This document shows, piece by piece, positions 1 to 4,823 of a stretch of 30,874 nucleotides of DNA. Source of the DNA: a virus. Each line of letters opens with the position of its first letter. Positions within the stretch are counted from its first letter, which is position 1. Below the pieces are notes generated by a model that saw only the letters and a program-made list of their open reading frames with translations, did not search any database and was not told where the DNA came from. Both the position numbers and the translations under genes were made by a program. The stretch covers positions 1-30,874 of IMG/VR virus record IMGVR_UViG_3300032307_000369. One strand, given 5' to 3'.

Positions 1-289
1 GGTCTTATCAGTGATCGCTACCTCGCGGTAGTGAGCAGGCTTGTCTAAATGAACTATTACTAGCGGAGTTATGTAGGCATACCTCCTTTGGCTGTGTCAC
101 CACAGTTATTCTTCGTAGACAGCAAGCCGCCTACAGGATGTTAAACCACCCTTAAATTCTTATACAACTGCACATTCTGGACCACGCATAGTAGGCATCG
201 GTCATCCTCCTACAGCTATTCAATGTGCATGTGTATAAGAACTTCTTATACTTCTAATTTTTAAAGAGCATTTACTAATTGCTTAGTAA
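1..289 (-). ncRNA. Putative structured non-coding RNA, 3' part outside window
   Basis: No credible gene lies here. Read on the minus strand it shows a hairpin at the predicted transcript start (272-289, 7-bp stem, GCAA loop), an 18-position long-range stem (159-176 with 222-239, two mismatches) enclosing a GTAGG/CCTAC stem (191-195 with 209-213), and two 5-bp hairpins closed by GNRA tetraloops (92-105, loop GUGA; 18-31, loop GCGA). GNRA loops appear only when the minus strand is read, which sets the strand. A consensus promoter at 296-324 faces into it. Large structured RNAs next to phage tRNAs (GOLLD and ROOL classes) are known; membership in either is not shown here. The end lies beyond base 1. 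Confidence 0.55.
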
Positions 290-295
290 GTATCT

Positions 296-324
296 ATTGT
301 AGCATTAACTTTCGTCTTTGTCAA
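296..324 (-). promoter_or_regulatory. Sigma70-like promoter for the left-end RNA
   Basis: On the minus strand TTGACA (319-324) and TACAAT (296-301) are separated by exactly 17 bases. The expected start is near 289, the first base of the GCAA hairpin. An A-rich tract lies just upstream of the -35 box. Confidence 0.75.
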
Positions 325-342
325 CACTTTTTTAAAAATATT

Positions 343-359
343 TTGTTGTATTTCAACAA
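343..359 (-). terminator. Hairpin between tRNA-His and the next promoter
   Basis: On the minus strand a 6-bp stem (TTGTTG/CAACAA) with loop AAATA is followed by AATATTTTT. It may end the tRNA transcript. It also matches small hairpins found upstream of two other promoters (4230-4249 and 4133-4148), so it could be part of a promoter module instead. Confidence 0.4.
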
Positions 360-378
360 CATAGAAAACTTATTAGGG

Positions 379-448
379 GTGACTAACGGGGTTCGAACCC
401 GTACAAAGAGAATCACAATCTCTGATGCTACCATTACATCATAGTCAC
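379..448 (-). tRNA. tRNA-His (GTG)
   Basis: The acceptor stem GTGACTA/TAGTCAC, a D-arm, an AGAGA/TCTCT anticodon stem with loop TTGTGAT, and a T-arm all fold. Base 73 is C, as usual for tRNA-His, but position -1 is U rather than the expected G, and the following bases read CCT rather than CCA. Confidence 0.93.
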
Positions 449-449
449 A

Positions 450-655
450 CCTAATAAGTCTTATGTAGGCTACGAGTTTCCAGCTCGCCCCTACTTGAGT
501 TGCTCACCCTGTCACTGCGTTTTGATGTCTTAATAGTTGCAGTTCTATCCAGCGGTTCGGGAAAACATTTATGTTAACCTACCTTTTCGGGTCACCGCCC
601 CCGACCTATGACGCCAGGCTAGCGACACCGATAACATTCGGTGCTGACGGGATTC
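450..655 (-). ncRNA. Gene-free, hairpin-rich spacer between tRNA-Arg and tRNA-His
   Basis: About 205 bases without a gene. Inverted repeats include CACCGA/TCGGTG (626-631 with 638-643), CGCCAG/CTGGCG (612-617 with 655-660, reaching into the 3' end of tRNA-Arg) and a two-tier hairpin GTAGG/CCTAC (465-469 with 490-494) enclosing CGAG/CTCG (473-476 with 484-487). The word GCCTACATAA on the minus strand recurs in the left-end RNA. It may be a structured RNA or processed spacer of the tRNA transcript. Confidence 0.4.
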
Positions 656-730
656 TGGCGCGGCGGATAGGAGTCGAACCTACATAAGACACTTTAGAAG
701 AGTGTTGCCTTTCCATTAGACTACCGCCGC
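656..730 (-). tRNA. tRNA-Arg (TCT)
   Basis: Perfect 7-bp acceptor stem GCGGCGG/CCGCCGC, anticodon stem ACACT/AGTGT with loop CTTCTAA, normal T-loop TTCGACT, discriminator G and encoded CCA. Reads AGA codons. Confidence 0.95.
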
Positions 731-738
731 ATTACTTT

Positions 739-746
739 TATAAATA
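739..746 (+). promoter_or_regulatory. T4-type late promoter-like box
   Basis: TATAAATA lies 20 bases before the ATG of the oxygenase gene at 767. The T4 late promoter consensus is TATAAATA at -10. The predicted start would leave a short leader holding the AAGGGG ribosome site. No -35 box is needed for this class. Confidence 0.5.
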
Positions 747-766
747 TTGATTATTAAGGGGACTTC

Positions 767-1369
767 ATGATTACTTCAATTTTTCCAAACAAAGTGTTAA
801 TTAAAGACTTTGATTTGAGTGACGAGTGGAACAACAATGTTACAGCAATAGTAAAAGCCATATTTGCCAAAGAGTTGGCAGAAAGAGGCGATTATGCTGC
901 CGCCGGAAATGACAGTATTTCTGTGTTCACTGAAGAAAACATGAAAGTTTGCCCAGAACTTGTAGAACTAAGACAAATGTTTGTAGACTGCTTTTATGAG
1001 TTGGCTAGTTCATATACTACTAACAAACTCACAAAAGAAGACATTGAACAACGTGTTAGAAAAGATTTAGGTCGTTTACCCTTTATGAAAAAGAATGATT
1101 TCAAACGTGTTCATAATCATGATTCCATGGTAGATGCCTTTGCAATCTTTTATCTAACAGATTTAGATAATGAAAAAGATGGTGGAGAATTAATTCTACA
1201 TGATCCAAGTTTTTCTGGAGTGTTCAACTTCCATGAAAAAAGAACATTTGGTATTGCCACTAAAAAACATAGAATGGTCATTTGCCCAAACCATATTTGG
1301 CATGAAGTGTCAATGTACACTGGCGAAAAAGAACGTGCCACTATTGTGTTAAATCTTAACGCCATATAA
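767..1369 (+). CDS. 2OG-Fe(II) oxygenase family protein
   Basis: A 200 aa protein of the 2-oxoglutarate/Fe(II) dioxygenase superfamily. The jelly-roll part has candidate iron ligands at His116/His118 with Asp119 nearby and a distal His179, the family-typical Gly-Gly-Glu at 139-141 and a possible 2OG-binding Arg190. Such enzymes hydroxylate proteins, nucleic acids or small molecules; the substrate is unknown. AAGGGG precedes the ATG at a good distance and a TATAAATA box lies upstream. It is a plus-strand gene inserted between minus-strand tRNA genes, separate from the three oxygenases of the large operon, and clearly diverged from them. Confidence 0.8.
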   Translation: MITSIFPNKVLIKDFDLSDEWNNNVTAIVKAIFAKELAERGDYAAAGNDSISVFTEENMKVCPELVELRQMFVDCFYELASSYTTNKLTKEDIEQRVRKDLGRLPFMKKNDFKRVHNHDSMVDAFAIFYLTDLDNEKDGGELILHDPSFSGVFNFHEKRTFGIATKKHRMVICPNHIWHEVSMYTGEKERATIVLNLNAI

Positions 1370-1370
1370 T

Positions 1371-1455
1371 TGGTACCCCTCCTCGGATTCGAACCGAGAA
1401 ACCTACGGCACTCCTTTTGAGAGAGCTGACTTTACCAAAATTTGTCCAGAGGGGC
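1371..1455 (-). tRNA. tRNA-Leu (CAA)
   Basis: Acceptor GCCCCTC/GAGGGGT (first pair G-U), anticodon stem GCTCT/GGAGT with loop CTCAAAA, an 11-base variable region, T-loop TTCGAAT, discriminator A and encoded CCA. Reads TTG codons. Confidence 0.92.
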
Positions 1456-1463
1456 ATATTGAA

Positions 1464-1681
1464 TTTGTTGCAGTAGTTCCACCATCGTTATTGGAACCAT
1501 TCACCTGGATTAACTAGCCCGGGCAGGACTCGGTACGTCACTTGGGATACTTAACCAGCGTAGCAACCAATCTGCGAGGATCTTCCGATCCTCTGGGAGT
1601 TGAACCCATTTGCCTTCTACTATATCAGTCCTTCGAAGAAACCTCTATAGCGTGTTGTTCTCTTGCTGACACTACAACAAA
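1464..1681 (-). ncRNA. Putative 218-nt structured RNA with closing stem
   Basis: The whole gap between tRNA-Thr and tRNA-Leu is enclosed by an 11-bp pairing of its ends (1464-1474 with 1671-1681, one G-U). Inside are a 7-bp hairpin with a GGAA tetraloop on the minus strand (1576-1593) and a 6-bp stem (1476-1481 with 1492-1497). The GNRA loop sets the strand. A T-arm-like motif at 1594-1608 finds no matching acceptor, so this is not a tRNA. Class unknown. Confidence 0.6.
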
Positions 1682-1684
1682 ACT

Positions 1685-1759
1685 TGGTGCCCCAGGATGG
1701 AATCGAACCACCACACCCTGCTTACAAAACAGGACCTCTACCACTAAGGATACAAGGGC
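1685..1759 (-). tRNA. tRNA-Thr (TGT)
   Basis: Acceptor GCCCTTG/CTGGGGC with one internal mismatch, anticodon stem CCTGT/GCAGG with loop TTTGTAA, T-arm GGTGG/CCATC, discriminator A and encoded CCA. Reads ACA codons. Confidence 0.9.
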
Positions 1760-1765
1760 TAAAAT

Positions 1766-1841
1766 TGGTCTCCCTACTAGGATTCGAACCTAGACCACAC
1801 GGCCCCAAACCGCGGATGCAACCAGGTAACACTTTAGAGAG
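1766..1841 (-). tRNA. tRNA-Pro (TGG)
   Basis: Acceptor CTCTCTA/TAGGGAG with C1-G72 as typical of bacterial tRNA-Pro, anticodon stem CGCGG/CCGTG with loop TTTGGGG, T-arm CTAGG/CCTAG, encoded CCA. Reads CCA codons. Confidence 0.93.
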
Positions 1842-1848
1842 ATATAAT

Positions 1849-1943
1849 TGGCGGAAAGCAGAGGAGTCGAACCCCACCCGGCTCATCACCAGGACCCAGT
1901 TTTCAAGGCTGGTCGGGGAACCAACTCCCCTGCATTACTTTCC
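1849..1943 (-). tRNA. tRNA-Ser (TGA)
   Basis: Class II tRNA with a long variable arm. Acceptor GGAAAGT/GCTTTCC, anticodon loop CTTGAAA, discriminator G and encoded CCA. Reads TCA codons. Confidence 0.92.
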
Positions 1944-1949
1944 ATAACT

Positions 1950-2023
1950 TGGCGTACCTCCAGGGACTCGAACCCCGACGAACAGTTTTGGAGACTGTCA
2001 TGCTGCCATTACATTAGAGATAC
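1950..2023 (-). tRNA. tRNA-Trp (CCA)
   Basis: Acceptor GTATCTC/GAGGTAC, anticodon stem ACAGT/ACTGT with loop CTCCAAA, T-loop TTCGAGT, discriminator G and encoded CCA. Confidence 0.94.
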
Positions 2024-2029
2024 ATTAAT

Positions 2030-2107
2030 TGGAGTACGGGGTCGGATTTGAACCGACGGTTTTACGGATTTGCAATCCGATGCAATGGGCCGCTCTGCCA
2101 CCCGTAC
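2030..2107 (-). tRNA. tRNA-Cys (GCA)
   Basis: Perfect acceptor GTACGGG/CCCGTAC, anticodon loop TTGCAAA, T-loop TTCAAAT, discriminator U (a tRNA-Cys identity base) and encoded CCA. Confidence 0.94.
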
Positions 2108-2118
2108 ATAAATTAATT

Positions 2119-2193
2119 TGGTGGTAAAGGTGAGATTCGAACTCACACCGGGCACCGTATGAAGGTGTTGCACAACCATTATGCTACTTTACC
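2119..2193 (-). tRNA. tRNA with CAT anticodon (Met, or Ile2)
   Basis: Perfect acceptor GGTAAAG/CTTTACC, four-pair anticodon stem CACC/GGTG with loop TTCATAC, T-loop TTCGAAT, encoded CCA. G1-C72 argues against an initiator tRNA. Elongator Met and lysidine-modified Ile (ATA) cannot be separated by eye. Confidence 0.9.
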
Positions 2194-2200
2194 ATATAGA

Positions 2201-2290
2201 AACATACTCCGCAGGAATTGAACCTGCCTACCCGGGAATGTCCCGAGCTGTAATCCGCTACATCTGCTTGGCCTAAGCATTTGAATATGT
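2201..2290 (-). pseudogene. Aberrant class-II tRNA-like element
   Basis: A T-arm (GCAGG/CCTGC, loop TTCAATT), a D-arm-like hairpin TGCTT/AAGCA containing GGCC, and a long variable hairpin CGGGA/TCCCG are present. The ends pair over 9 positions. The anticodon arm is abnormal: TGTA/TACA closes a 6-base loop GCGGAT with no U33, so no anticodon can be read. Unlike nearly all its neighbours it has no encoded CCA. It is either a decayed tRNA or a tRNA-mimicking RNA. Confidence 0.5.
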
Positions 2291-2297
2291 TTTTATA

Positions 2298-2371
2298 TGG
2301 TAGGGGCACAGAGAATCGAACTCTGATTTACGGGTTAAAAGCCCGCTACTTTACCATTAAGTTATACCCCC
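2298..2371 (-). tRNA. tRNA-Lys (TTT)
   Basis: Acceptor GGGGGTA/TGCCCCT (first pair G-U), anticodon stem GCGGG/CCCGT with loop CTTTTAA, T-loop TTCGATT, discriminator A and encoded CCA. Confidence 0.93.
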
Positions 2372-2444
2372 ATCATCTTACCACTCTTGTCACTTTCCAT
2401 GACAGATCTCCTTTTTAAAGTTAAATTTTATTCATAAATACAAG

Positions 2445-2681
2445 ATGACACGTTTATATGCTTATCATTGTATAAAGAAATTTGTAACATTCTTTCCTAC
2501 ACCAGTATTTTTAATACTGTCTTTGTGTAGTATTTTTTATTTTGGTCCTCCTATGTGCGGAGGATTTGCTTACGAAATGGCACTAATGTGGTTTCTTATG
2601 GCACTAGCACATGCAAGACCTTGGATTGAATACATTGAAATCAAACGCTGTCCTAACGGATGCGGTTGCCACACTGAATAA
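2445..2681 (+). CDS. Small putative membrane protein
   Basis: A 78 aa protein not recognised. Residues 14-32 form a likely membrane segment, followed by a second hydrophobic stretch around 42-57, and the C-terminus is Cys-rich (Cys70, Cys74, Cys76) and could bind metal. No clear ribosome site precedes the ATG. CATAAATA ends 5 bases before the ATG, too close to act as a late promoter for this start. It is a plus-strand gene between minus-strand tRNAs, like the oxygenase at 767. Its reality rests on length and composition only. Confidence 0.45.
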   Translation: MTRLYAYHCIKKFVTFFPTPVFLILSLCSIFYFGPPMCGGFAYEMALMWFLMALAHARPWIEYIEIKRCPNGCGCHTE

Positions 2682-2684
2682 ACT

Positions 2685-2758
2685 TGGCAGAGGGTACTGG
2701 GATCGAACCAGTGATGACAGAGTCAAAGTCTGTAGTGTTACCGCTACACCAACCCCCA
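2685..2758 (-). tRNA. tRNA-Gln (TTG)
   Basis: Acceptor TGGGGGT/ACCCTCT with a weak first position (U1 opposite U72; bacterial tRNA-Gln has a weak first pair), anticodon stem ACAGA/TCTGT with loop CTTTGAC, discriminator G and encoded CCA. Confidence 0.92.
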
Positions 2759-2766
2759 ACAAAACC

Positions 2767-2842
2767 TGGTGCTACCTGTAGGAATCGAACCTACTTCAAC
2801 GGTGCTTCAAACCGCCGCTATGACCACATCAGCTAAAGTAGC
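2767..2842 (-). tRNA. tRNA-Phe (GAA)
   Basis: Acceptor GCTACTT/AGGTAGC, anticodon stem GCGGT/ACCGT with loop TTGAAGC, T-arm GTAGG/CCTAC, discriminator A and encoded CCA. Confidence 0.92.
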
Positions 2843-2843
2843 A

Positions 2844-2920
2844 TGGCCGGCCCTGAGAGACTCGAACTCCCAACCTCTAGTTTCGAAGACTAGCACTCTA
2901 ATCCATTGAGTTAAGGACCG
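2844..2920 (-). tRNA. tRNA-Arg (TCG)
   Basis: Acceptor CGGTCCT/AGGGCCG, anticodon stem CTAGT/ACTAG with loop CTTCGAA, T-loop TTCGAGT, discriminator G and encoded CCA. Reads CGA, complementing the TCT arginine tRNA at 656. Confidence 0.93.
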
Positions 2921-2928
2921 TAAAACTT

Positions 2929-3003
2929 TGGTACCCGAAGCAAGATTTGAACTTGCGACCAACGGCTTATCAAGCCGCTGCTCTACCACTGAGCTATCCG
3001 GGT
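2929..3003 (-). tRNA. tRNA-Ile (GAT)
   Basis: Acceptor ACCCGGA/TTCGGGT, canonical D-arm, anticodon stem GCGGC/GCCGT with loop TTGATAA, T-arm GCAAG/CTTGC, discriminator A and encoded CCA. Confidence 0.94.
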
Positions 3004-3079
3004 AAATTGCTAAGGGACACATTCTAATGTTGTTTGAGACTGAGCTGGGGGTCTGTGTTCAGCAAGTCTCCCTTCTAAC
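3004..3079 (-). other. Hairpin-rich spacer between tRNA-Asp and tRNA-Ile
   Basis: A 76-base gap whose ends pair (AAGGGA 3012-3017 with TCCCTT 3069-3074), with an inner AGACT/AGTCT stem. It contains no gene. It could be a small RNA or a processing spacer. Confidence 0.3.
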
Positions 3080-3155
3080 TGGCGCCGTGGACGGGAATCG
3101 AACCCGCCTAAATCGGATAGACAATCCGGTGCTCTACCCAGAGAACTACCACGGC
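3080..3155 (-). tRNA. tRNA-Asp (GTC)
   Basis: Perfect acceptor GCCGTGG/CCACGGC, anticodon loop TTGTCTA, T-arm GCGGG/CCCGT, discriminator G and encoded CCA. Confidence 0.94.
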
Positions 3156-3247
3156 ATATAACGTAAGGCTATGCGAGCTCATCTGCATACTTAGGCTTTT
3201 TGTCTTCTCCTGCCCGGGCAGTTACGACTGTAGCGTCACCTTATGAT
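3156..3247 (-). other. Hairpin-rich spacer between tRNA-Glu and tRNA-Asp
   Basis: A 92-base gap with no gene. It holds a perfect 12-base palindrome CTGCCCGGGCAG (3210-3221), a TATGC/GCATA hairpin (3170-3174 with 3185-3189) and a weak closing stem TAAGG/CCTTA (3164-3168 with 3239-3243). It may be a small structured RNA. Confidence 0.3.
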
Positions 3248-3322
3248 TGGCATCCTGCACGGGTATCGATCCCGTTCCTACACCTTGAAAGGGTGTTGAT
3301 CTAGCCAGTAATCTAGCAGGAT
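3248..3322 (-). tRNA. tRNA-Glu (TTC)
   Basis: Perfect acceptor ATCCTGC/GCAGGAT, anticodon stem ACACC/GGTGT with loop CTTTCAA, discriminator G and encoded CCA. The T-loop reads ATCGATA, so position 54 is A instead of the near-universal T. Confidence 0.92.
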
Positions 3323-3328
3323 ATAATT

Positions 3329-3414
3329 TGGTGGAGCCGGTTGGACTTGAACCAACAATGCACGGGGGCGGCGGATTTACAGTCCACTGGGGTTACCAAT
3401 TTTCCTACGACTCC
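3329..3414 (-). tRNA. tRNA-Tyr (GTA)
   Basis: Class II tRNA: acceptor GGAGTCG/CGGCTCC, anticodon stem GTGGA/TCCGC with loop CTGTAAA, GC-rich variable arm, discriminator A and encoded CCA. It is the first tRNA transcribed from the upstream promoters. Confidence 0.93.
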
Positions 3415-3641
3415 AAATTTGTAAACACACTGTCTGCGGCATTTCAGCCCATGCCAGCTCAATGTGTGTATTAAAGCACTCTTCATGGATGAACCCACTT
3501 GCCGTACGGCCTGAGAATGCTTTAATACGTAACCATTTTTTTATCCACACAAGGATAAGCCATCCGGTACGCCGCCCGTTTGCTCCATGTTTTAAGTGCG
3601 GAGCCAGGACCTCGTTTCCTGTATGTTCACACTGTGTACTG
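3415..3641 (-). ncRNA. Putative structured RNA between a small gene and tRNA-Tyr
   Basis: A 227-base stretch without a credible gene. It has a perfect 11-bp inverted repeat (3468-3478 with 3518-3528), a 6-bp hairpin TTATCC/GGATAA (3541-3558), GGCAT/ATGCC (3438-3442 with 3451-3455) and a small GCC/GGC hairpin inside the first. A 7-bp pairing TGTAAAC/GTTTACA (3420-3426 with 3645-3651) could close it but runs into the end of the neighbouring gene. Expressed from the same promoters as the tRNAs. Confidence 0.45.
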
Positions 3642-3815
3642 TTAGTTTACACTAAACGTTGGCAATTTTGCTAACGATTCGTGATAAACTTTGGCACGGT
3701 CAAACTTATCTTGAATAAGTTTTTGAAGTTGTTCTTTAGACATTTCGCCAAGAACAGCTTCATAAGCCTGCTCAACAATACGTTCATTTAATTTTTCGTA
3801 ATCTATCTTTTTCAT
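3642..3815 (-). CDS. Small acidic/basic helical protein, unknown function
   Basis: A 57 aa open frame (starts MKKIDYEKLNERIVEQ) with a strong ribosome site AAAGGA 6 bases before the ATG. The protein is predicted mostly helical, charged and without cysteine or membrane segments. It follows a terminator-like hairpin at 3829-3862 and precedes a non-coding stretch and the tRNA array. No family recognised. Good start signals and biased codon content support it. Confidence 0.7.
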   Translation of the reverse strand: MKKIDYEKLNERIVEQAYEAVLGEMSKEQLQKLIQDKFDRAKVYHESLAKLPTFSVN

Positions 3816-3828
3816 TTTTTCCTTTATA

Positions 3829-3862
3829 AAAACAAAAACCCTAGGGTTTTTAATCCTAGGGT
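3829..3862 (-). terminator. Rho-independent terminator or attenuator
   Basis: On the minus strand the 8-bp stem ACCCTAGG/CCTAGGGT with a 9-base loop is followed by TTTTTGTTTTT. It has the full hallmark of an intrinsic terminator, but lies between the two tandem promoters and the tRNA array, just 14 bases ahead of the start of the 57 aa gene. Downstream expression must come from read-through or regulated antitermination. Confidence 0.75.
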
Positions 3863-3895
3863 CCTTGAAGTTTTGAAATGTATTAAGTTTTTTAC

Positions 3896-4042
3896 TTAAC
3901 CATCCCAGCCCTCCCGGACCCTTGTAATCTCTGATGTGCGATCATATCCTAGACTCAGATTAATCACAGACCAATAGGCTGGCATAAAGCCGCCCAACTG
4001 GGGTTTGCAATTATGTTGTCTAAAATTCGATTGCGTTTTCAT
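3896..4042 (-). CDS. Small protein, unknown function
   Basis: A 48 aa open frame (starts MKTQSNFRQHNCKPQL, ends REGWDG). AAAAGG lies 17-20 bases upstream, rather far from the ATG, so the ribosome site is weak. It is the first gene after the promoter at 4097-4125 and is followed by the terminator at 3829-3862, making promoter, small gene and terminator a compact unit. No family recognised; it may be a leader peptide or an independent small phage protein. Confidence 0.5.
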   Translation of the reverse strand: MKTQSNFRQHNCKPQLGGFMPAYWSVINLSLGYDRTSEITRVREGWDG

Positions 4043-4069
4043 TTTGATTACCGTTTTACCTTTTTTGTT

Positions 4070-4091
4070 CACACACTTTTGTAAGTGTATG
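4070..4091 (-). other. Hairpin at the 5' end of the tRNA-region transcript
   Basis: A 9-bp stem (4070-4078 with 4083-4091, one G-U, loop ACAA) lies at the predicted start of transcripts from the promoter at 4097-4125. The left-end promoter (296-324) also starts right at a hairpin. Such hairpins can protect RNA 5' ends. Confidence 0.45.
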
Positions 4092-4096
4092 TGTTA

Positions 4097-4125
4097 ATTG
4101 TATATTTTATTTAGTCTTTTGTCAA
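4097..4125 (-). promoter_or_regulatory. Sigma70-like promoter, proximal, for the tRNA region
   Basis: Minus strand TTGACA (4120-4125), 17-base spacer, TACAAT (4097-4102). A hairpin with stem TTTGTC/GACAAA and loop AAAA (4133-4148) lies just upstream. Confidence 0.75.
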
Positions 4126-4192
4126 GCACTAATTTGTCTTTTGACAAAATATTTATGACAATTAAAACTGGATACTTTTACAACTTGTCTCT

Positions 4193-4221
4193 ATTGTATA
4201 GTACTTGCTTGGCCTTGTCAA
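4193..4221 (-). promoter_or_regulatory. Sigma70-like promoter, distal, for the tRNA region
   Basis: Minus strand TTGACA (4216-4221), 17-base spacer, TACAAT (4193-4198). Lies just behind the last gene of the radical SAM operon, and 8 bases behind the hairpin at 4230-4249. Confidence 0.75.
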
Positions 4222-4229
4222 GAACTTTT

Positions 4230-4249
4230 TTGTTGTATTTTTACAACAA
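4230..4249 (-). other. Perfect hairpin at operon end and upstream of promoter
   Basis: 8-bp stem TTGTTGTA/TACAACAA with loop AAAA, beginning directly after the stop codon of the oxygenase gene. No U-run follows it on the minus strand, so it is not a standard intrinsic terminator. It may protect the mRNA 3' end or belong to the promoter module. Confidence 0.5.
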
Positions 4250-4819
4250 CTATTCTTTATCAGCAAGATTGAAGTCTACTGGGATTGCAAGCCTACACTG
4301 TCCTTGGAAAGGATTAACATAATGATACAGGAAACTAGGGAAGATTGCAAATTCTCCTGACTTTGGACTGTATACATTGGATTTAAATTTTGGCATCATC
4401 TCAAGTAGATAGCCTCTGTTTGCGTTGACTCTTGGATCTTCCAGTGTGAGTTCCCCACCCTTGCCATCTTCAACCAATAGATAAAAGACTCCAGTCATGT
4501 GGGATCCTGAGTGATTGTGATTGATCATAAAGTATCCAGGAGAATATCCTGCAACCCATCCACGTAGATAACTGTGTGGGTAATTGGACAAGTCCAAATC
4601 AAAAGATTCTTTTAAAAATGTAGCAAACGCAGGGAGTACTACTTCTGTTTTGAATCGTTCAATTATTGCTGACCCTGACTCAAATATGTTATCTTGAAGT
4701 ATATCGCTTGGCGGATTTTGTAAATCGTAAAGGGCAAACAGTTCACCAACTAGATCATTCAACAGATTCTGATCTTTGATTGAATCTTTAAGCACAGGTG
4801 TGGGCCAAAGATAGTTCAT
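4250..4819 (-). CDS. 2OG-Fe(II) oxygenase, last gene of the radical SAM operon
   Basis: 189 aa, resembling the putative 2OG-Fe(II) oxygenase family Pfam PF13759. Candidate iron ligands are His101/His103 in an N-H-N-H segment and His166; Gly121-Gly122-Glu123 and Asp128 mark the central strands and Arg176 is placed to bind 2-oxoglutarate. The ATG at 4819 is preferred over an upstream TTG at 4840, because the TTG would sit almost on top of its AAGGAG and the protein aligns from the ATG. Translation is probably coupled to the preceding gene, which ends 5 bases earlier. Substrate unknown; context suggests a protein or peptide also handled by the radical SAM enzymes. Confidence 0.85.
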   Translation of the reverse strand: MNYLWPTPVLKDSIKDQNLLNDLVGELFALYDLQNPPSDILQDNIFESGSAIIERFKTEVVLPAFATFLKESFDLDLSNYPHSYLRGWVAGYSPGYFMINHNHSGSHMTGVFYLLVEDGKGGELTLEDPRVNANRGYLLEMMPKFKSNVYSPKSGEFAIFPSFLYHYVNPFQGQCRLAIPVDFNLADKE

Positions 4820-4823
4820 TCCA

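Noticed and set aside
450-655. tmRNA or RNase P RNA
   Set aside because: Neither the tRNA-Ala-like ends of tmRNA nor the conserved RNase P core motifs are visible.
1587-1665. Possible tRNA based on a T-arm-like motif
   Set aside because: No matching 5' acceptor strand or anticodon arm; the acceptor-like bases belong to the GGAA hairpin.
1542-2051. Three overlapping plus-strand open frames
   Set aside because: They run across well-folded minus-strand tRNA genes and a structured spacer and have no ribosome sites.
2201-2290. Selenocysteine tRNA
   Set aside because: Long variable arm and D-arm fit loosely but there is no TCA anticodon and no CCA.
2807-3022. Minus-strand open frame of 71 codons
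   Set aside because: It lies entirely over tRNA-Phe, tRNA-Arg and tRNA-Ile.
3462-3674. Plus-strand open frame of 70 codons
   Set aside because: It covers the hairpin-rich spacer and the end of the 57 aa minus-strand gene; no ribosome site.
4098-4322. Plus-strand open frame of 74 codons
   Set aside because: It overlays two minus-strand promoters and the end of the oxygenase gene.
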